NCBI RefSeq assembly: GCF_041647995.1
Contig: NZ_JARRIB010000003.1
Location: forward strand, 124,001 to 188,000
Source: Pyrococcus kukulkanii
GTDB lineage: Archaea > Methanobacteriota_B > Thermococci > Thermococcales > Thermococcaceae
Length of the DNA: 64,000 nucleotides
Reading direction: 5' to 3'
Shown: piece by piece, positions 39,863-49,251 of the stretch
Numbering within the stretch: the stretch's first letter is position 1
Layout of the letters: the number at the start of each line of letters is the position of its first letter
Translations under genes and position numbers: made by a program
Notes under the pieces: generated by a model
Databases searched by the model: none
What the model saw: the letters and a program-made list of their open reading frames with translations, nothing else
Told to the model about the DNA's origin: nothing

Positions 39863-41853
39863 CAGCACCACCTGCTAAAGTCAAGAACTTTCACAACCTT
39901 CGCACTCTCAACATCTACAACGGGAACCTTTCCTGGGGTGGGGACTATGTTCACCATCTTCTGGAACTCGGTCTGTGCCTGCCAAGTCGCGGAGTTAACG
40001 AGTTGAATCCCCCTGTAAACCACGGCATCATACACGTGAACGTGGCCCATCTGAACCAAATCCGGAACTTCCTCTATAACGAGCAGATCTTCAGGGTCTG
40101 GAGCTATGGGAACCTTTCCGCCGAAGGTTGGAGCAAGATGCCTCATCTTCAGCAATTCAACCATCGGCAGGCCCGGCTTGTGATGGGTTAGCCCAGGGAC
40201 GAAAGAAACTACATCCTCAATTCCCCTCCCGTGGGCTATTAGGAAGTCCCTGCCGTGTAGCCTTATCACCGCAGGATTGCTTATGATTACAGCGTTCTTT
40301 AGTTTGTAGATAGGTTTAGCATACTCCTCGTAAAACTCTGGTTGAGGTATCGCGGGCCTTGCGGCATCGTGGTTTCCTGGGCCGATAAACATTGTTATGT
40401 GCTTGGGAACGTTTGCGAGGAGGTTTGCCAAGGCCTCGTACTGGTCGAATATATCAGGGATTATGAGGTCTGAGTACTGGCCAGGGTAAACACCTATGCC
40501 ATCCACAACGTCACCGGCTATTATGAGGTACTTGACCCTACTAACTATTTCCTCCTCTTCCTTGGTTTCAACGTAACCATTCAGCCACTCCAAGAACTTC
40601 ATGAAGGCCTTCTCACAGAACTCCTTGCTACCAACGTGGATATCGCTTATGAGTATGGCATAGACCTTCTCTTCCAGTGGAGGTTTCTGCTTCCTGTAGA
40701 GCGGGACATCCGGGAGGTAGAATTTATTAGCGAAGAATATGCCCTTCTTTGAATAGAATCCCTTGAATGCAACGACTGCATCTGGGAGAACTTTAAAGGC
40801 ATCGCGGTAGTCTTCAGAGTCTTTGGGCAGGAACACCTTAACTCTTCCAGTTTGATCCTCAATCTCAAATATCAAACCTTTGTTCGTCTCTCTTTTGTCG
40901 TTGACGAGGCCTATTATAGTTACCTCCTCATCCCCCTTAACGTACCTCAACTTAGCTATATCCACCACGGTCTTTATTTCCGGATTTTCCCTGAGTATCC
41001 TCCTCAACTTTTTTAGCCTACTCCTGAAGAGGGAGGCGTAGGCCTCCACTATTATCTCGCCCTCTTTTCCGTTAGCATTCTTGGCCTTTGGAGGCTTCAG
41101 CTTCACGTGCCTCACGTCGAATTTAACCTCATAGTCGGGCTCTATTTGAGCATATGTAAAGTTGGGATTTGGCTCAATGGTGAAGCCTTCATAAATAGAA
41201 TACTCCTTCTTCTCGGTTATTTCTTCTGGACCATAGACCATGGGGAGGCCGTATTTTGTGAGCACAACAGTTTCACCGTTATTATTCTCCTCCCCATTTC
41301 CATTAGAAAGGAGCTCTTGCTGCTCTTCAATTACACCAAAAACGTCTTCAGGAACTTCAAATTCTTGGGCCTCATTTCCAGTGGAAATAGAACTCTCCCT
41401 TTCAGAAATTTCCTCTATGATACCCTCTTCTGAGACAACAGAGGATGATGACGACAGTGTTTCACTAGAGGTTCCAGTGGAAATATAACTCTCCCCGGCT
41501 GAAACATTTTCTTCAGCCATTTTAACTTCTTCTACGATTTCAGCCGAGAATTGTTCTTTTTCTTGAGTTCCCTCAGTAATTATTTGTTCCTCATGAGATT
41601 CAGGTGTTGTCTGCTCGATTTTTCCAGTGGAAATGTAACCCACCTTTTCTTCCACTGGAGCCTCGAGACCCCTCACCTTCAAGAACTCACTCGCAATTGC
41701 ATCATCAATTATGAAAGTCCCCCGAGACTTTGCAAACTTTATCAGTTCCGCTAACGAGAACTCTCCCCGCCTAAAATGCTCGACGAGGATGTAATAGGCT
41801 GCAGGGGTTAAGAGGTAATTGTTCTTAATTAGGCTCCTAACAAACTCATCCAT
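39862..41853 (-). CDS. polD1: DNA polymerase D small subunit DP1
   Basis: Proofreading 3'-5' exonuclease subunit (Mre11-like). The phosphoesterase motifs are 'ISDIHVGS', 'AGDVVDG', 'IGPGNHDAAR', 'AHGRGIED' and 'MGHVHVYD'. An OB domain precedes them ('TIIGLVNDKRETNKGLIFEIED'). The N-terminal helical domain is joined by an acidic, low-complexity linker (about residues 70-200) in which the peptide ISTG recurs three times because the DNA there carries mini-ORB boxes. At 663 aa it is longer than the roughly 610-620 aa I recall for relatives. ATG 41853 overlaps the cdc6 stop; a TTG precedes it. Confidence 0.96.
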   Translation of the reverse strand: MDEFVRSLIKNNYLLTPAAYYILVEHFRRGEFSLAELIKFAKSRGTFIIDDAIASEFLKVRGLEAPVEEKVGYISTGKIEQTTPESHEEQIITEGTQEKEQFSAEIVEEVKMAEENVSAGESYISTGTSSETLSSSSSVVSEEGIIEEISERESSISTGNEAQEFEVPEDVFGVIEEQQELLSNGNGEENNNGETVVLTKYGLPMVYGPEEITEKKEYSIYEGFTIEPNPNFTYAQIEPDYEVKFDVRHVKLKPPKAKNANGKEGEIIVEAYASLFRSRLKKLRRILRENPEIKTVVDIAKLRYVKGDEEVTIIGLVNDKRETNKGLIFEIEDQTGRVKVFLPKDSEDYRDAFKVLPDAVVAFKGFYSKKGIFFANKFYLPDVPLYRKQKPPLEEKVYAILISDIHVGSKEFCEKAFMKFLEWLNGYVETKEEEEIVSRVKYLIIAGDVVDGIGVYPGQYSDLIIPDIFDQYEALANLLANVPKHITMFIGPGNHDAARPAIPQPEFYEEYAKPIYKLKNAVIISNPAVIRLHGRDFLIAHGRGIEDVVSFVPGLTHHKPGLPMVELLKMRHLAPTFGGKVPIAPDPEDLLVIEEVPDLVQMGHVHVYDAVVYRGIQLVNSATWQAQTEFQKMVNIVPTPGKVPVVDVESAKVVKVLDFSRWC
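41292..41660. repeat. Mini-ORB boxes inside the DP1 coding region
   Basis: TTCCAGTGGAAAT occurs at 41376-41388, 41472-41484 and 41622-41634, all in one direction and all in one DP1 frame (encoding ISTG). Degenerate forms are near 41296-41308 (encoding LSNG) and, inverted, at 41650-41660. The 13 bp word is identical to the core of the full origin boxes at 43575 and 43874, so Orc1/Cdc6 may bind here. Confidence 0.85.
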
Positions 41854-43112
41854 CAAACCAGCCTCCGCTGCTCGCTTTTAAGAGAAATTGCCAAGAGGGG
41901 CTGTATTGTGTAGTCGTACCTAAACACATTCCTTATCTTATATGGAGTAACGTTGAGCCTTATCTCTTTTGTCCTACCGTACCTCCCCTTACTTACGACT
42001 TTCGCATTAATTATGCCGAGCATGTCAAGCTCGTTTATGAGATCGCTTATCCTCCTCTGGGTGAGGGGCTCGAGGTCTATGTACTCGCACAGATCCCTGT
42101 AAACGGAATAAACTTCACCCGTATTCGCCGGCAAATCCCCATTCTCATCCAGAAGGACTATTGCATACAAGAGAACCTTGGACTGGAGAGGCAGAGTTTT
42201 TATTACCTCCTCCATCATGTCCTGCTCTATCTTCTCCTGGGCCTTCCATACGTGGCTCTCGGTTACCTTATCAGCACCTTCCCTTTCAGCGATCTCCCCA
42301 GCCACCCTCAACAGGTCAAGGGCCTTTCTAGCGTCCCCATGCTCTCTCGCGGCTAAAGCAGCACATAATGGGATTACACCCTCGTCTAGAACCCCAGGAT
42401 AAAAGGCCTCTTCAGCCCTCTGCATGAGGATATCCCTAAGCTGATTGGCATCGTACGGCGGGAAGACGACCTCCTCCTCGCTCAAGCTCGAGAGAACCCT
42501 TGGGTCAAGGTACTCCTTGAACTTCAGGTCGTTTGATATCCCTATAACGCTAACCTTAGCCCTCTTAAGCTCGGTGTTTATCCTCGTTAGGGAGTAGAGA
42601 ACTTCATCTCCGCTCTTCTTCACGAGCTTATCTATCTCGTCAAGGACTATTATCACGAACCTCTCCTTCATGTCTATTACCTGCTTGAGCTTCGCGTAGA
42701 CCTCATCTGTAGGCCATCCAACTAAGGGGACTTCTATCCCCGTTTCGTGCTTGAAGTGGTTAACGATGTTGGCGAGAACTCTGTAATGGGTGTCAGTAAT
42801 TTCACAGTTGATGTAGATAACATCCACGGGAATGTTGTACTTCTTAGATATCTTCTTCAACTCCTCAGTGACGAACTTTACCGTTACAGTCTTTCCGGTT
42901 CCGGTCTTGCCATACACGAAGATATTTGAGGGAGTTTCACCCCTTAGGACAGGAACCAAGATTTGAGCAAGGGTCTCTATCTGCTCGTGCCTGTGGGGTA
43001 GATCCTTGGGAGTATAGCTATGCCTAAGCACCTCCTTGTTCTTGAATATTTTCCTTGCCTTGAGCAACTTCTCAAAGAGCTTATCAAGGTGCAACTGCTC
43101 ACCTCTGTCCAT
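41853..43112 (-). CDS. cdc6: Orc1/Cdc6 origin-recognition protein
   Basis: AAA+ initiator that binds ORB boxes and loads MCM. Walker A is GKTGTGKTV, Walker B 'FVIIVLDEID', the sensor region 'VIGISNDL' and the C-terminal winged helix ('YSVYRDLCEYIDLEPLTQRRISDLINELDMLG') are visible. ATG 43112 follows GGAGGGTCATTG; the TTG at 43115 is an alternative. It is directly adjacent to oriC and shares a tail-to-head overlap with DP1, forming the cdc6-polD1-polD2 operon. Confidence 0.97.
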   Translation of the reverse strand: MDRGEQLHLDKLFEKLLKARKIFKNKEVLRHSYTPKDLPHRHEQIETLAQILVPVLRGETPSNIFVYGKTGTGKTVTVKFVTEELKKISKKYNIPVDVIYINCEITDTHYRVLANIVNHFKHETGIEVPLVGWPTDEVYAKLKQVIDMKERFVIIVLDEIDKLVKKSGDEVLYSLTRINTELKRAKVSVIGISNDLKFKEYLDPRVLSSLSEEEVVFPPYDANQLRDILMQRAEEAFYPGVLDEGVIPLCAALAAREHGDARKALDLLRVAGEIAEREGADKVTESHVWKAQEKIEQDMMEEVIKTLPLQSKVLLYAIVLLDENGDLPANTGEVYSVYRDLCEYIDLEPLTQRRISDLINELDMLGIINAKVVSKGRYGRTKEIRLNVTPYKIRNVFRYDYTIQPLLAISLKSEQRRLV

Positions 43113-43121
43113 CAATGACCC

Positions 43122-43289
43122 TCCATTGGAAATTATGCTTTTTTAATGACATGTCCTTTATTTCCAGTGGAAATGAAACTCATTTTGTTAACTGACTTTA
43201 AATAAGCGTGACATTAAGGTATGATTTTCAAGTGGAATCATCACACTAGGGACATCATTTCCACAGGAAGCACACGAACCAGTGGAAAG
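43122..43289. repeat. Mini-ORB cluster in the cdc6 leader
   Basis: A perfect copy TTCCAGTGGAAATGAAACT lies at 43162-43180. Weaker versions are at 43122-43133 (TCCATTGGAAAT), 43227-43239, 43257-43269 (inverted, ATTTCCACAGGAA) and 43277-43289 (AACCAGTGGAAAG). The cluster abuts the cdc6 start, consistent with initiator autoregulation. Confidence 0.75.
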
Positions 43290-43453
43290 CAACGGTTATC
43301 TTTCACTCAGAGTTTTTATGCTTTGCTTATACATGATGATGTCAAAATTAATATTGAAATATTTCTCATATGAAAAGCTTTCACAAGAAATTCCTTAGAA
43401 CCCCCAAGATGCTCCACGAGACATGGTTTACAAAGACCAATGCACACAAAAAT

Positions 43454-43466
43454 TTCCTGTGGAAAT
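43454..43466 (+). repeat. Mini-ORB variant
   Basis: TTCCTGTGGAAAT differs from the core box by one base and lies between the cdc6-proximal cluster and the first full ORB. Confidence 0.6.
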
Positions 43467-43574
43467 CCAATGAACAAATTTGCACATAAAAATTTAGGCG
43501 TTATTAACCATTTTTGTCCAATTTTGTTAAGCATATTCGATTAAAAGTTCAGCTAAAGTTAAACGGAAGTGAAA

Positions 43575-43601
43575 CCCCCCAGAGTTTCATTTCCACTGGA
43601 A
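43575..43601 (-). repeat. Full ORB 1 (G-run outward)
   Basis: Reads on the minus strand as TTCCAGTGGAAATGAAACTC followed by a T and a G-run. It is the mirror copy of the box at 43874-43899, so two initiator molecules would face each other across the AT-rich element. Confidence 0.92.
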
Positions 43602-43873
43602 CTCGCGGGCAAACACCTAGAATAATTAAATTTTTATCCAGTACAAACACTCTCCCATATTAGCTCGATTTCCTATTTAAATAATTTTCTCTGAACATTT
43701 TATAAGTGAAATCATGCTTTTCATGAAAAAATAAATAGTTTAAATGTTCAAAAATGTGCATTAAATGAACAAACGTTTGTTGACAAACGTAAAGATAACA
43801 CGGGTCATATATTGTAAGTTTGTAAATATCTGAGCCCTCAAGAAAATTTTTGTTGGGTACTTCCCCAGAGAAG

Positions 43874-43899
43874 TTCCAGTGGAAATGAAACTCTGGGGG
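43874..43899 (+). repeat. Full ORB 2 (G-run outward)
   Basis: Plus-strand copy of the long ORB, ending in GGGGG about 25 nt from the mtnP stop. It is identical to ORB 1 over about 26 bases. Confidence 0.92.
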
Positions 43900-43922
43900 T
43901 TTTAAGATAAAAATAGAAACGT

Positions 43923-44696
43923 TCAGACAAAGGCCGTCTTTAAGACGTCAGCACATCCGCACTTCCTCTCCTCAGGTATCTTTGGAATTGCCTTCCTGAG
44001 GAGCCTCTGCACCTTTTCTTCATTCTCTTTCATAACCCTAAGAACTTCCTGAGCATCTACCGGCTTCTCAGCCCAAACGTCGTAGTCGGTGACAGTTGAA
44101 ATGTTAACGTAGCACATCCCTAACTCTCTCGCGAGGTTTACCTCTGGAACGAGGGTCATCCCTATGACGTCAGCAAACTGCCTGAACATCCTTGATTCTG
44201 CCCTCGTTGAGAACCTTGGTCCTTCAATGCATATGTACGTTCCCTTTTCGTGCACTGGTAGGTTTAGCTCCTTTGCCGTCTCTATGAATATCCTCCTGAG
44301 TTCTGGGCAGAAGGGATCGGCCATGCTTATATGAGCAACCTTTGGGCCGTTGTAGAAGGTGTACTCCCTCTTCTTCGTGAAGTCTATGAACTGGTCAATT
44401 ATCACGATGTCCCCAGGCTTGTACTCCTCCTTAAGGGAGCCGACTGCATTAATTCCTATTACCCTCTTAACCCCGAGTTCCTTGAGGGCCCATATGTTTG
44501 CGCGGTAGGGAACTTCATGTGGGGGGAACTCGTGGTACTTCCCGTGCCTTGGGATGAATGCAACTTCAACTCCCTCTATCTCCCCTATTTCCACTGGAGC
44601 TGAAGGCCTTCCATATGGGGTGTGCACCTTCACGGTTTCCTTGGGCTCGAAGACTCCATAAACACCAGAACCGCCTATTATTCCTACCTTGGGCAT
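43923..44696 (-). CDS. mtnP: 5'-methylthioadenosine phosphorylase
   Basis: Cleaves methylthioadenosine with phosphate to adenine and methylthioribose phosphate. The PNP/MTAP family motifs '[10 protein letters not shown]', '[23 protein letters not shown]', '[20 protein letters not shown]' and 'STVTDYDVW' are present. The C-terminal 'KCGCAD' pair is the CxC disulfide known from hyperthermophilic relatives. ATG 44696 has GGTGGTTG upstream. A degenerate mini-ORB (44588-44600) lies in its 5' coding region. Confidence 0.95.
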   Translation of the reverse strand: MPKVGIIGGSGVYGVFEPKETVKVHTPYGRPSAPVEIGEIEGVEVAFIPRHGKYHEFPPHEVPYRANIWALKELGVKRVIGINAVGSLKEEYKPGDIVIIDQFIDFTKKREYTFYNGPKVAHISMADPFCPELRRIFIETAKELNLPVHEKGTYICIEGPRFSTRAESRMFRQFADVIGMTLVPEVNLARELGMCYVNISTVTDYDVWAEKPVDAQEVLRVMKENEEKVQRLLRKAIPKIPEERKCGCADVLKTAFV

Positions 44697-44744
44697 GGCA
44701 ACCACCGTTTAGATTGATCTCATTGTGCATATAAGAGTTGCTTT

Positions 44745-44758
44745 TCCAGTGGAAATTG
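44745..44758 (+). repeat. Mini-ORB upstream of mtnP
   Basis: TTCCAGTGGAAATT is a perfect 13 bp core copy in the mtnP promoter region, the outermost perfect box on this side of the origin. Confidence 0.75.
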
Positions 44759-44850
44759 GGGAGCCCTTTTAGAATTTCACCTCTGTCAGACTTATAAAGG
44801 ATTTCTCAGAGGTAAGAGTTTTGCCAATATAGTTAGCTAGGCAAGTAAAG

Positions 44851-45948
44851 TTAGATATTATAAACATCCCTATCTTGAAGTTCGAGAATTGCTTTTCTCA
44901 GTGGTTTTTCGGGGATTTGATAAATTCCTCTCTTTGGTTTTATTAGTAAGCCCCCATCGACGAGGTTCCTCAGCACGCTTTTTGCCCTCCTCTCTGAGAT
45001 CCCAGTAAGCGAGGTAACCTCTGCAAGTATCTCCTCAGTGGTAACGCCAAAAGAAGGCCCTTTTGCAACCTTTTTTAGTGCAACAACATATGCAGGGGAC
45101 TTATAAATCCTGATAAAGTTTCTAACATCCAGCTTCCACAACTTCACAGCATATTCTACTGTTGCAAGTAGTGCTTTATCATGGGGCTCTCCATTAACCC
45201 TGAGCCTGCCGTAATAGGCCAAAAAGCCGGGAACGTTTGAAAGCTCTGTTGCAGCCTCAACTAGTTCATCCTCGGTGTATCCTATTTTCGCAAGCCCTCT
45301 CTTGAGGTACTCTACACTCTCCTCAAGCTTCCACCGTGAAACGTGTATCTTCTCGACATACCTCGCAAAGAAGGGTTTATCTTCGCTTGGGTTCAGTATC
45401 CTTTCAAGTAGTCCGGGCATCGAGCCAGAAAGAACTACCGTTACATTCTCGAATCCATCAGAAATTGTTTGGAGCATGCCGAGCATGTTTAAAGGCGCAA
45501 ATCGGGGAAGCACTTGGGCTTCATCGAATATAATGACGACCTTCTCTCCCCTTTTATTTAGGAACCTGAGTAAATTAAGGAATGCATTTTGAAATTCTAC
45601 AACTTTCCTGGGCCTTATGTCCATCCTAACTATTCCGAGGCTTAGCGTTGCAGAGTAGTCAAGGTCTTCTTCAGAGATGTTACTCATGACTGGTACGAGC
45701 TCCGTGTAGCTTATCGCCTCCTGACCCATTCCAAATGCCAGATCATAATAGAGGTACTTGTATTTTGAACCGTACTTATTAAGGAAGACATTTATTACGC
45801 TTGTTTTCCCAACCCTTCTCGGACCAAGAATTGCGGCAAAGTCCCCCTCCTCTACAGCTTTGTTAAGCTTTCTTACCGCTTCCCTATGTCTCCTCCCAAA
45901 CAGGTCTTTCTCATTTCTTATAGGTCTCGTGCTGAACAAAGTGAACAC
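44851..45948 (-). CDS. Archaeal AAA ATPase (COG1672 type) with C-terminal winged helix
   Basis: Walker A is GPRRVGKTS, Walker B 'VVIIFDEAQV' and sensor 'VVLSGSMPGL' are clear. A helical lid follows and the C-terminus is a winged helix ('TEEILAEVTSLTGISERRAKSVLRNLVDGGLL'). GTG 45948 is the favoured start: the family usually begins near 'LFSTRP', and a TATA (GTTTTAAAATG, about 45980-45970) puts transcription start at about 45951, making it leaderless. Longer frames from 46038 lack support. First gene of the accessory island. Confidence 0.75.
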   Translation of the reverse strand: MFTLFSTRPIRNEKDLFGRRHREAVRKLNKAVEEGDFAAILGPRRVGKTSVINVFLNKYGSKYKYLYYDLAFGMGQEAISYTELVPVMSNISEEDLDYSATLSLGIVRMDIRPRKVVEFQNAFLNLLRFLNKRGEKVVIIFDEAQVLPRFAPLNMLGMLQTISDGFENVTVVLSGSMPGLLERILNPSEDKPFFARYVEKIHVSRWKLEESVEYLKRGLAKIGYTEDELVEAATELSNVPGFLAYYGRLRVNGEPHDKALLATVEYAVKLWKLDVRNFIRIYKSPAYVVALKKVAKGPSFGVTTEEILAEVTSLTGISERRAKSVLRNLVDGGLLIKPKRGIYQIPEKPLRKAILELQDRDVYNI

Positions 45949-45967
45949 CCCATCACTAGTGATGGGG
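45948..45967. promoter_or_regulatory. Perfect 20 bp palindrome at the ATPase start
   Basis: CCCCATCACTAGTGATGGGG is a perfect palindrome overlapping the predicted transcription and translation start of the ATPase gene. It is placed as a repressor site. The neighbouring gene product with its own winged helix is a candidate binder. Confidence 0.6.
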
Positions 45968-46100
45968 CGACATTTTAAAACTTTCTGTAAACAATGAATA
46001 TATGCTTCATGGGTTTCTTTCCTAGTACCTTGGTCCATATCTTTGAATAGTTCATTAATTCTCTCGCTTACTGTCCTTTGGGTGGCTGTGGTTTACATTG

Positions 46101-46577
46101 TCATTTCAAGGAAAGCTCCTCTATGAACTCTTTTGCCCTGAGTATTTTGACCTTTCTTCCATTAAAGCTGTACGTTTTAGTTTTCCTGTCCCTTATCTGG
46201 ATGATATGCTTTGTGTTTTCTGAGATAATGTACTCAGCGTTGGCGGAATACGCAACGTCGAAAAATTTTGCATCATCTGGATCCTTTAGCTTTTCAAGAA
46301 ATTCGTGATTATTGGAAAACTTGGGCTTTGGACTGATAATAGTGCTTTTCCTCTTTACCAAGGTAAGTATCTGGAGGGCCAGAAGTTCCTTTTCTGTTCC
46401 TCCAGCTATCTCCATGAGAACTCGGCTCATCTCTTCGTATATATCCCTGCTGAGGTAATTCTCTACTTTCCCTGTAACGAGGGCCCTTAAAATTCTCCAC
46501 GCTGGAGAACGTTGAGGATTTCTAGATTTAAGCGCACTAACCAAGATAGATGTATCAAGGACTACTCTTATTGCCAT
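46101..46577 (-). CDS. PIN-domain toxin (COG1569-like)
   Basis: A 158 aa predicted ribonuclease with the PIN acidic residues: Asp in 'VVLDTSILVSAL', Glu in 'IYEEMSRVL', and 'DPDDAKFFDVAYSANAEYIISENT'. It would be the toxin of a type II module, cleaving RNA. The ATG lies 1 nt after the stop of the upstream small gene, which is the candidate antitoxin. Confidence 0.78.
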   Translation of the reverse strand: MAIRVVLDTSILVSALKSRNPQRSPAWRILRALVTGKVENYLSRDIYEEMSRVLMEIAGGTEKELLALQILTLVKRKSTIISPKPKFSNNHEFLEKLKDPDDAKFFDVAYSANAEYIISENTKHIIQIRDRKTKTYSFNGRKVKILRAKEFIEELSLK

Positions 46578-46928
46578 TTAAATCACTCCAACATGCTTTA
46601 GCTTGTTCTCGATCCTCTTGAATTTCCTGATATTTCTCCTTGCTTCAATCAAAAGTTCCTCTGTACTCTTGTGAATTTCAGGAGTGCTTTCGGCCTCCTT
46701 AACTGCAAGCTCAAAAAGATCCTCTGGTGATAGATCCTCTGTAGATTTTTCAAGCTCTTCAAGTTTCTTATCCCATTCCTTCCTTTTTCTCAACTCTTCA
46801 AAGAACCATATTATGTCTTCTGGCCTCTCATGGATCTTCTTTGCTAGTTGGACTATCCACTCACTCACTGCCTCTTGTGTCTCCCGCCTTTGAAAAAGCC
46901 TAATAACCTTTTCAACGTCAGATGCCAC
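46578..46928 (-). CDS. Putative antitoxin partner of the PIN toxin
   Basis: A 116 aa, charged, mostly helical protein without a clear domain. The N-terminus 'VASDVEKVIRLFQRRETQEAVSEWIVQLAKK' could be a small helix-turn-helix. GTG 46928 is preceded by GAGGGGT; longer starts are possible. Its position directly ahead of the toxin is the main evidence for the antitoxin role. Confidence 0.6.
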   Translation of the reverse strand: MASDVEKVIRLFQRRETQEAVSEWIVQLAKKIHERPEDIIWFFEELRKRKEWDKKLEELEKSTEDLSPEDLFELAVKEAESTPEIHKSTEELLIEARRNIRKFKRIENKLKHVGVI

Positions 46929-47485
46929 GAGCTTACCCCTCAATTGCACTATTTAAAAAGAGATATAAAATTGTTTCTTGTTCCAAAGTTCCTGAAATAT
47001 GCTGGTTTGATATTTTTCTGTCAGTCTAAGCTAATCATTTATATCTTGCTAGCAAGTCAACATAGCATTTCAAAAGCTTGTGAAGATCGAGAGGGCTGGT
47101 CCTATGTTGGGATCGATACAGGTTGGGGCAATGCTAAATCCATTAGCTTTTTCATTAAGATTGCGTAAGCTATTTATTCCAAAAAAATACCTTAAAGAGA
47201 ATTAGGTGAAAAATGCCAACCGAAATTACTATGGAGGATCTTCCAGCGAGATGATAGCTAGAATGAATAAGCGAGAATTAAATAAGCTAATTAGAGAACT
47301 TATTCTTGAGTCTGAAGCTTCAGTTTGAAGTTAGCCGTGGTTTTGATGTTTCCTTAGCTCCAAAAGAAAACAAATCCAAGAAATCTGTGAGATAATAGAA
47401 GAAAAGTAGAACTTTAGGTCTTGAGTACATTAATTATTATGGGAATATCCGAAGTCATGGTTTCATACCACGTGGGAGGCCATAG
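46929..47485. other. Non-coding/degenerate interval
   Basis: A minus-strand promoter (TATA-like ATTTTATATC near 46968) serves the antitoxin gene. A GTG-started plus-strand frame of 41 codons (47080-47205) and short frames near 47213-47320 resemble scraps of older genes but lack ribosome binding sites and recognisable domains. I see no intact gene. Confidence 0.4.
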
Positions 47486-48745
47486 TTATTTAAGGTTGGC
47501 CCAGCTTTTTATGAGGTTAAGTTTGTCTTTAGAAAAGGCCTTGTTCATTTTTTTGGCGGCTTTTCGGTAGATAGGGAGGGGCATTTCATAGTATGTTATG
47601 TTCTTTGTCTTATGTTCTTTAAGAATACCTTGGTCGAGTAGCGTTTGAATGAGATTATCTGTAAGTTTCTCATTAAGTTTTATTGGGCTATTTTTTTATT
47701 TTTGAAGCAGTGAACAATAGTGGCTTGCCATTTTTTCTTCACTCATCACTTTGTAAGCTCTTGCTATTTTTCGTGAGAGTGTATCAGAAATTTTTATCTT
47801 GATGCCGTCTGCGAGGGTCTTAGCAACGGCAAACATGGCAATATGTTGGAGCTCCTCTTTGGCAATTTCAATCATGTTTATTTCAAGTTTGCTTTTCTCT
47901 GAGAATATTTCTCCAACTTTATTAATCTTTTGGCAGTATTTTAATAACGCCCTTGGTATTCCACTAATTTCCATTATGGCACCTTTAACAAGTTCCTTAA
48001 ATTCATCATCTTTGAGTTTCTGCTTAGAGATAACCCCTTTTTGTGCGAGACACATTAAAAGCAACTCTGTTGACTTTTCGGGAGAAAGTGGAGAGACATT
48101 AATAACTTTCACTTCTCCAAGGAAAGCTTGTTTTAGAGCTTTCATTTCAAATAAGTTTGTTGCACTTGCAACTGATCCGCTAATAATAAACCAAGGCATT
48201 TCTTTTGGATCTTCAAGGGTTTGGATAACTGTTCTTAAAATCTTTGCAAATTTCGTTATTAGAGGTCCTAAGCATTGTACCTCATCAAAAAAGATCCTTG
48301 TCTTAGGTTTTAAAGACAGGAGAACATCCTCCAGTGTTAAACTTTCACACATTTTTCTGACGGTGGTTTTTTGATATCCTTTTATAAGTTTTGAAAAAAG
48401 TCCTGGAATTACCTTGAATGCTCCTCCAATTTCCCCCTCAGTTCTTGTGGATTCAATAATTTGAATAACCTTTCCATAAAGAGGAGAGGAATGTTTAATT
48501 AAATTATGAGTTAGTGCTTGTGTGCAGATTTTTGTGGCAATTTCTTGAAACACTTTATTCTCGGTTTCGTAATTAATGTTTGTTTTTTCTTCAAGTCCAA
48601 ATTTTTCAAGGTCTATCTAAATTTGTGTGTTGGGATCAATGCTATTAAGGGCCTTGTATAGATCATTAAATTCTTTATCTCGGCCAATAAGACACTCCTT
48701 TTTGTAGCTGAATTTATTGAGAGAATAATCACATGCACTTGCCAT
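47486..48745 (-). pseudogene. COG1672-type AAA ATPase, P-loop lost and two stops
   Basis: Reading one frame on the minus strand from ATG 48745 (AGGTGA upstream) gives 'LIGRDKEFNDLYKALNSIDPNTQI', a TAG, then the ATPase core 'TRIFFDEVQCLG' (Walker B), 'WFIISGSVASATNL' (sensor) and, after an in-frame TAA at 47696-47698, a winged-helix tail ('LNEKLTDNLIQTLLDQGIL'). The Walker A region that should follow 'NSIDPNTQI' is missing. Both stops keep frame, so decay by substitution and a deletion is likely. Confidence 0.7.
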
Positions 48746-49251
48746 AATGTCACCTGGGGTAATGACCCACCTTAGTATTATTTAAAGATTTTAGCCTCTA
48801 ATGTTAACTAAATATCAAATTTCCAAAAAATTTTTGGGATAACATTCAAAAATTATTAAAAAATTTGATAATTTTACATTGATTTTTACTACTTTGAAAC
48901 CGGAATTTTTGGGGAATTATCTTAACGTATTTAACGGAATAACTCAAGAGTTTATTAGTTCGGGCCATATTATGTTGTTATAATGGCTTCTCCATAGAAA
49001 TGGTCGGTAGGACAGCTTATATAAAAGCATACCTCAGCGAGTGGTCTAAGTTTTCAGATGCTATTTTTGATATTTGGTGAAATGTCAAAAATTTATTAAC
49101 AATTAATACATAACGACGACAAAGTAGGGGAGCTACTTGAGTTCCTGTAGAATGAGGAATAATTTAACGATGTGGAATGATGTATTTCGAGTTTGAGGGC
49201 TTGATTGAATATTTCTCCTTCCTAAGGACTTGAGCTTCCTCTCACCAACCT
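48746..49251. other. AT-rich interval with promoters
   Basis: About 500 nt, strongly A/T-rich. It holds the ATPase pseudogene promoter (CTTTAAATAATAC on the minus strand near 48787) and an imperfect dyad TGGGT-CATT-ACCCCA at 48756-48770. A plus-strand TATA-like CTTATATAAAAG lies near 49017. No coding frame is supported. Confidence 0.4.

Larger units (their letters stand above)
43113..43922. other. Replication origin oriC (DUE and ORB cluster)
   Basis: An 810 nt AT-rich gap between cdc6 and the MTA phosphorylase. Two long, near-identical ORBs face each other (43575-43601 and 43874-43899), each with TTCCAGTGGAAATGAAACTC and a G-run. The 270 nt between them is A/T-rich and is the likely unwinding element, containing the palindrome AACAAACGTTTGTT (43768-43781). 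Further boxes of variable quality lie between 43122 and 43466. Small open frames across the region look spurious. Confidence 0.93.

Noticed and set aside
43316-43534. 72 aa open frame within oriC
   Set aside because: It lies across ORB-rich AT DNA, has no ribosome binding site and no recognisable domain.
47799-48374. 191 aa plus-strand frame
   Set aside because: Lies antisense to the ATPase pseudogene whose frame gives clear family motifs.
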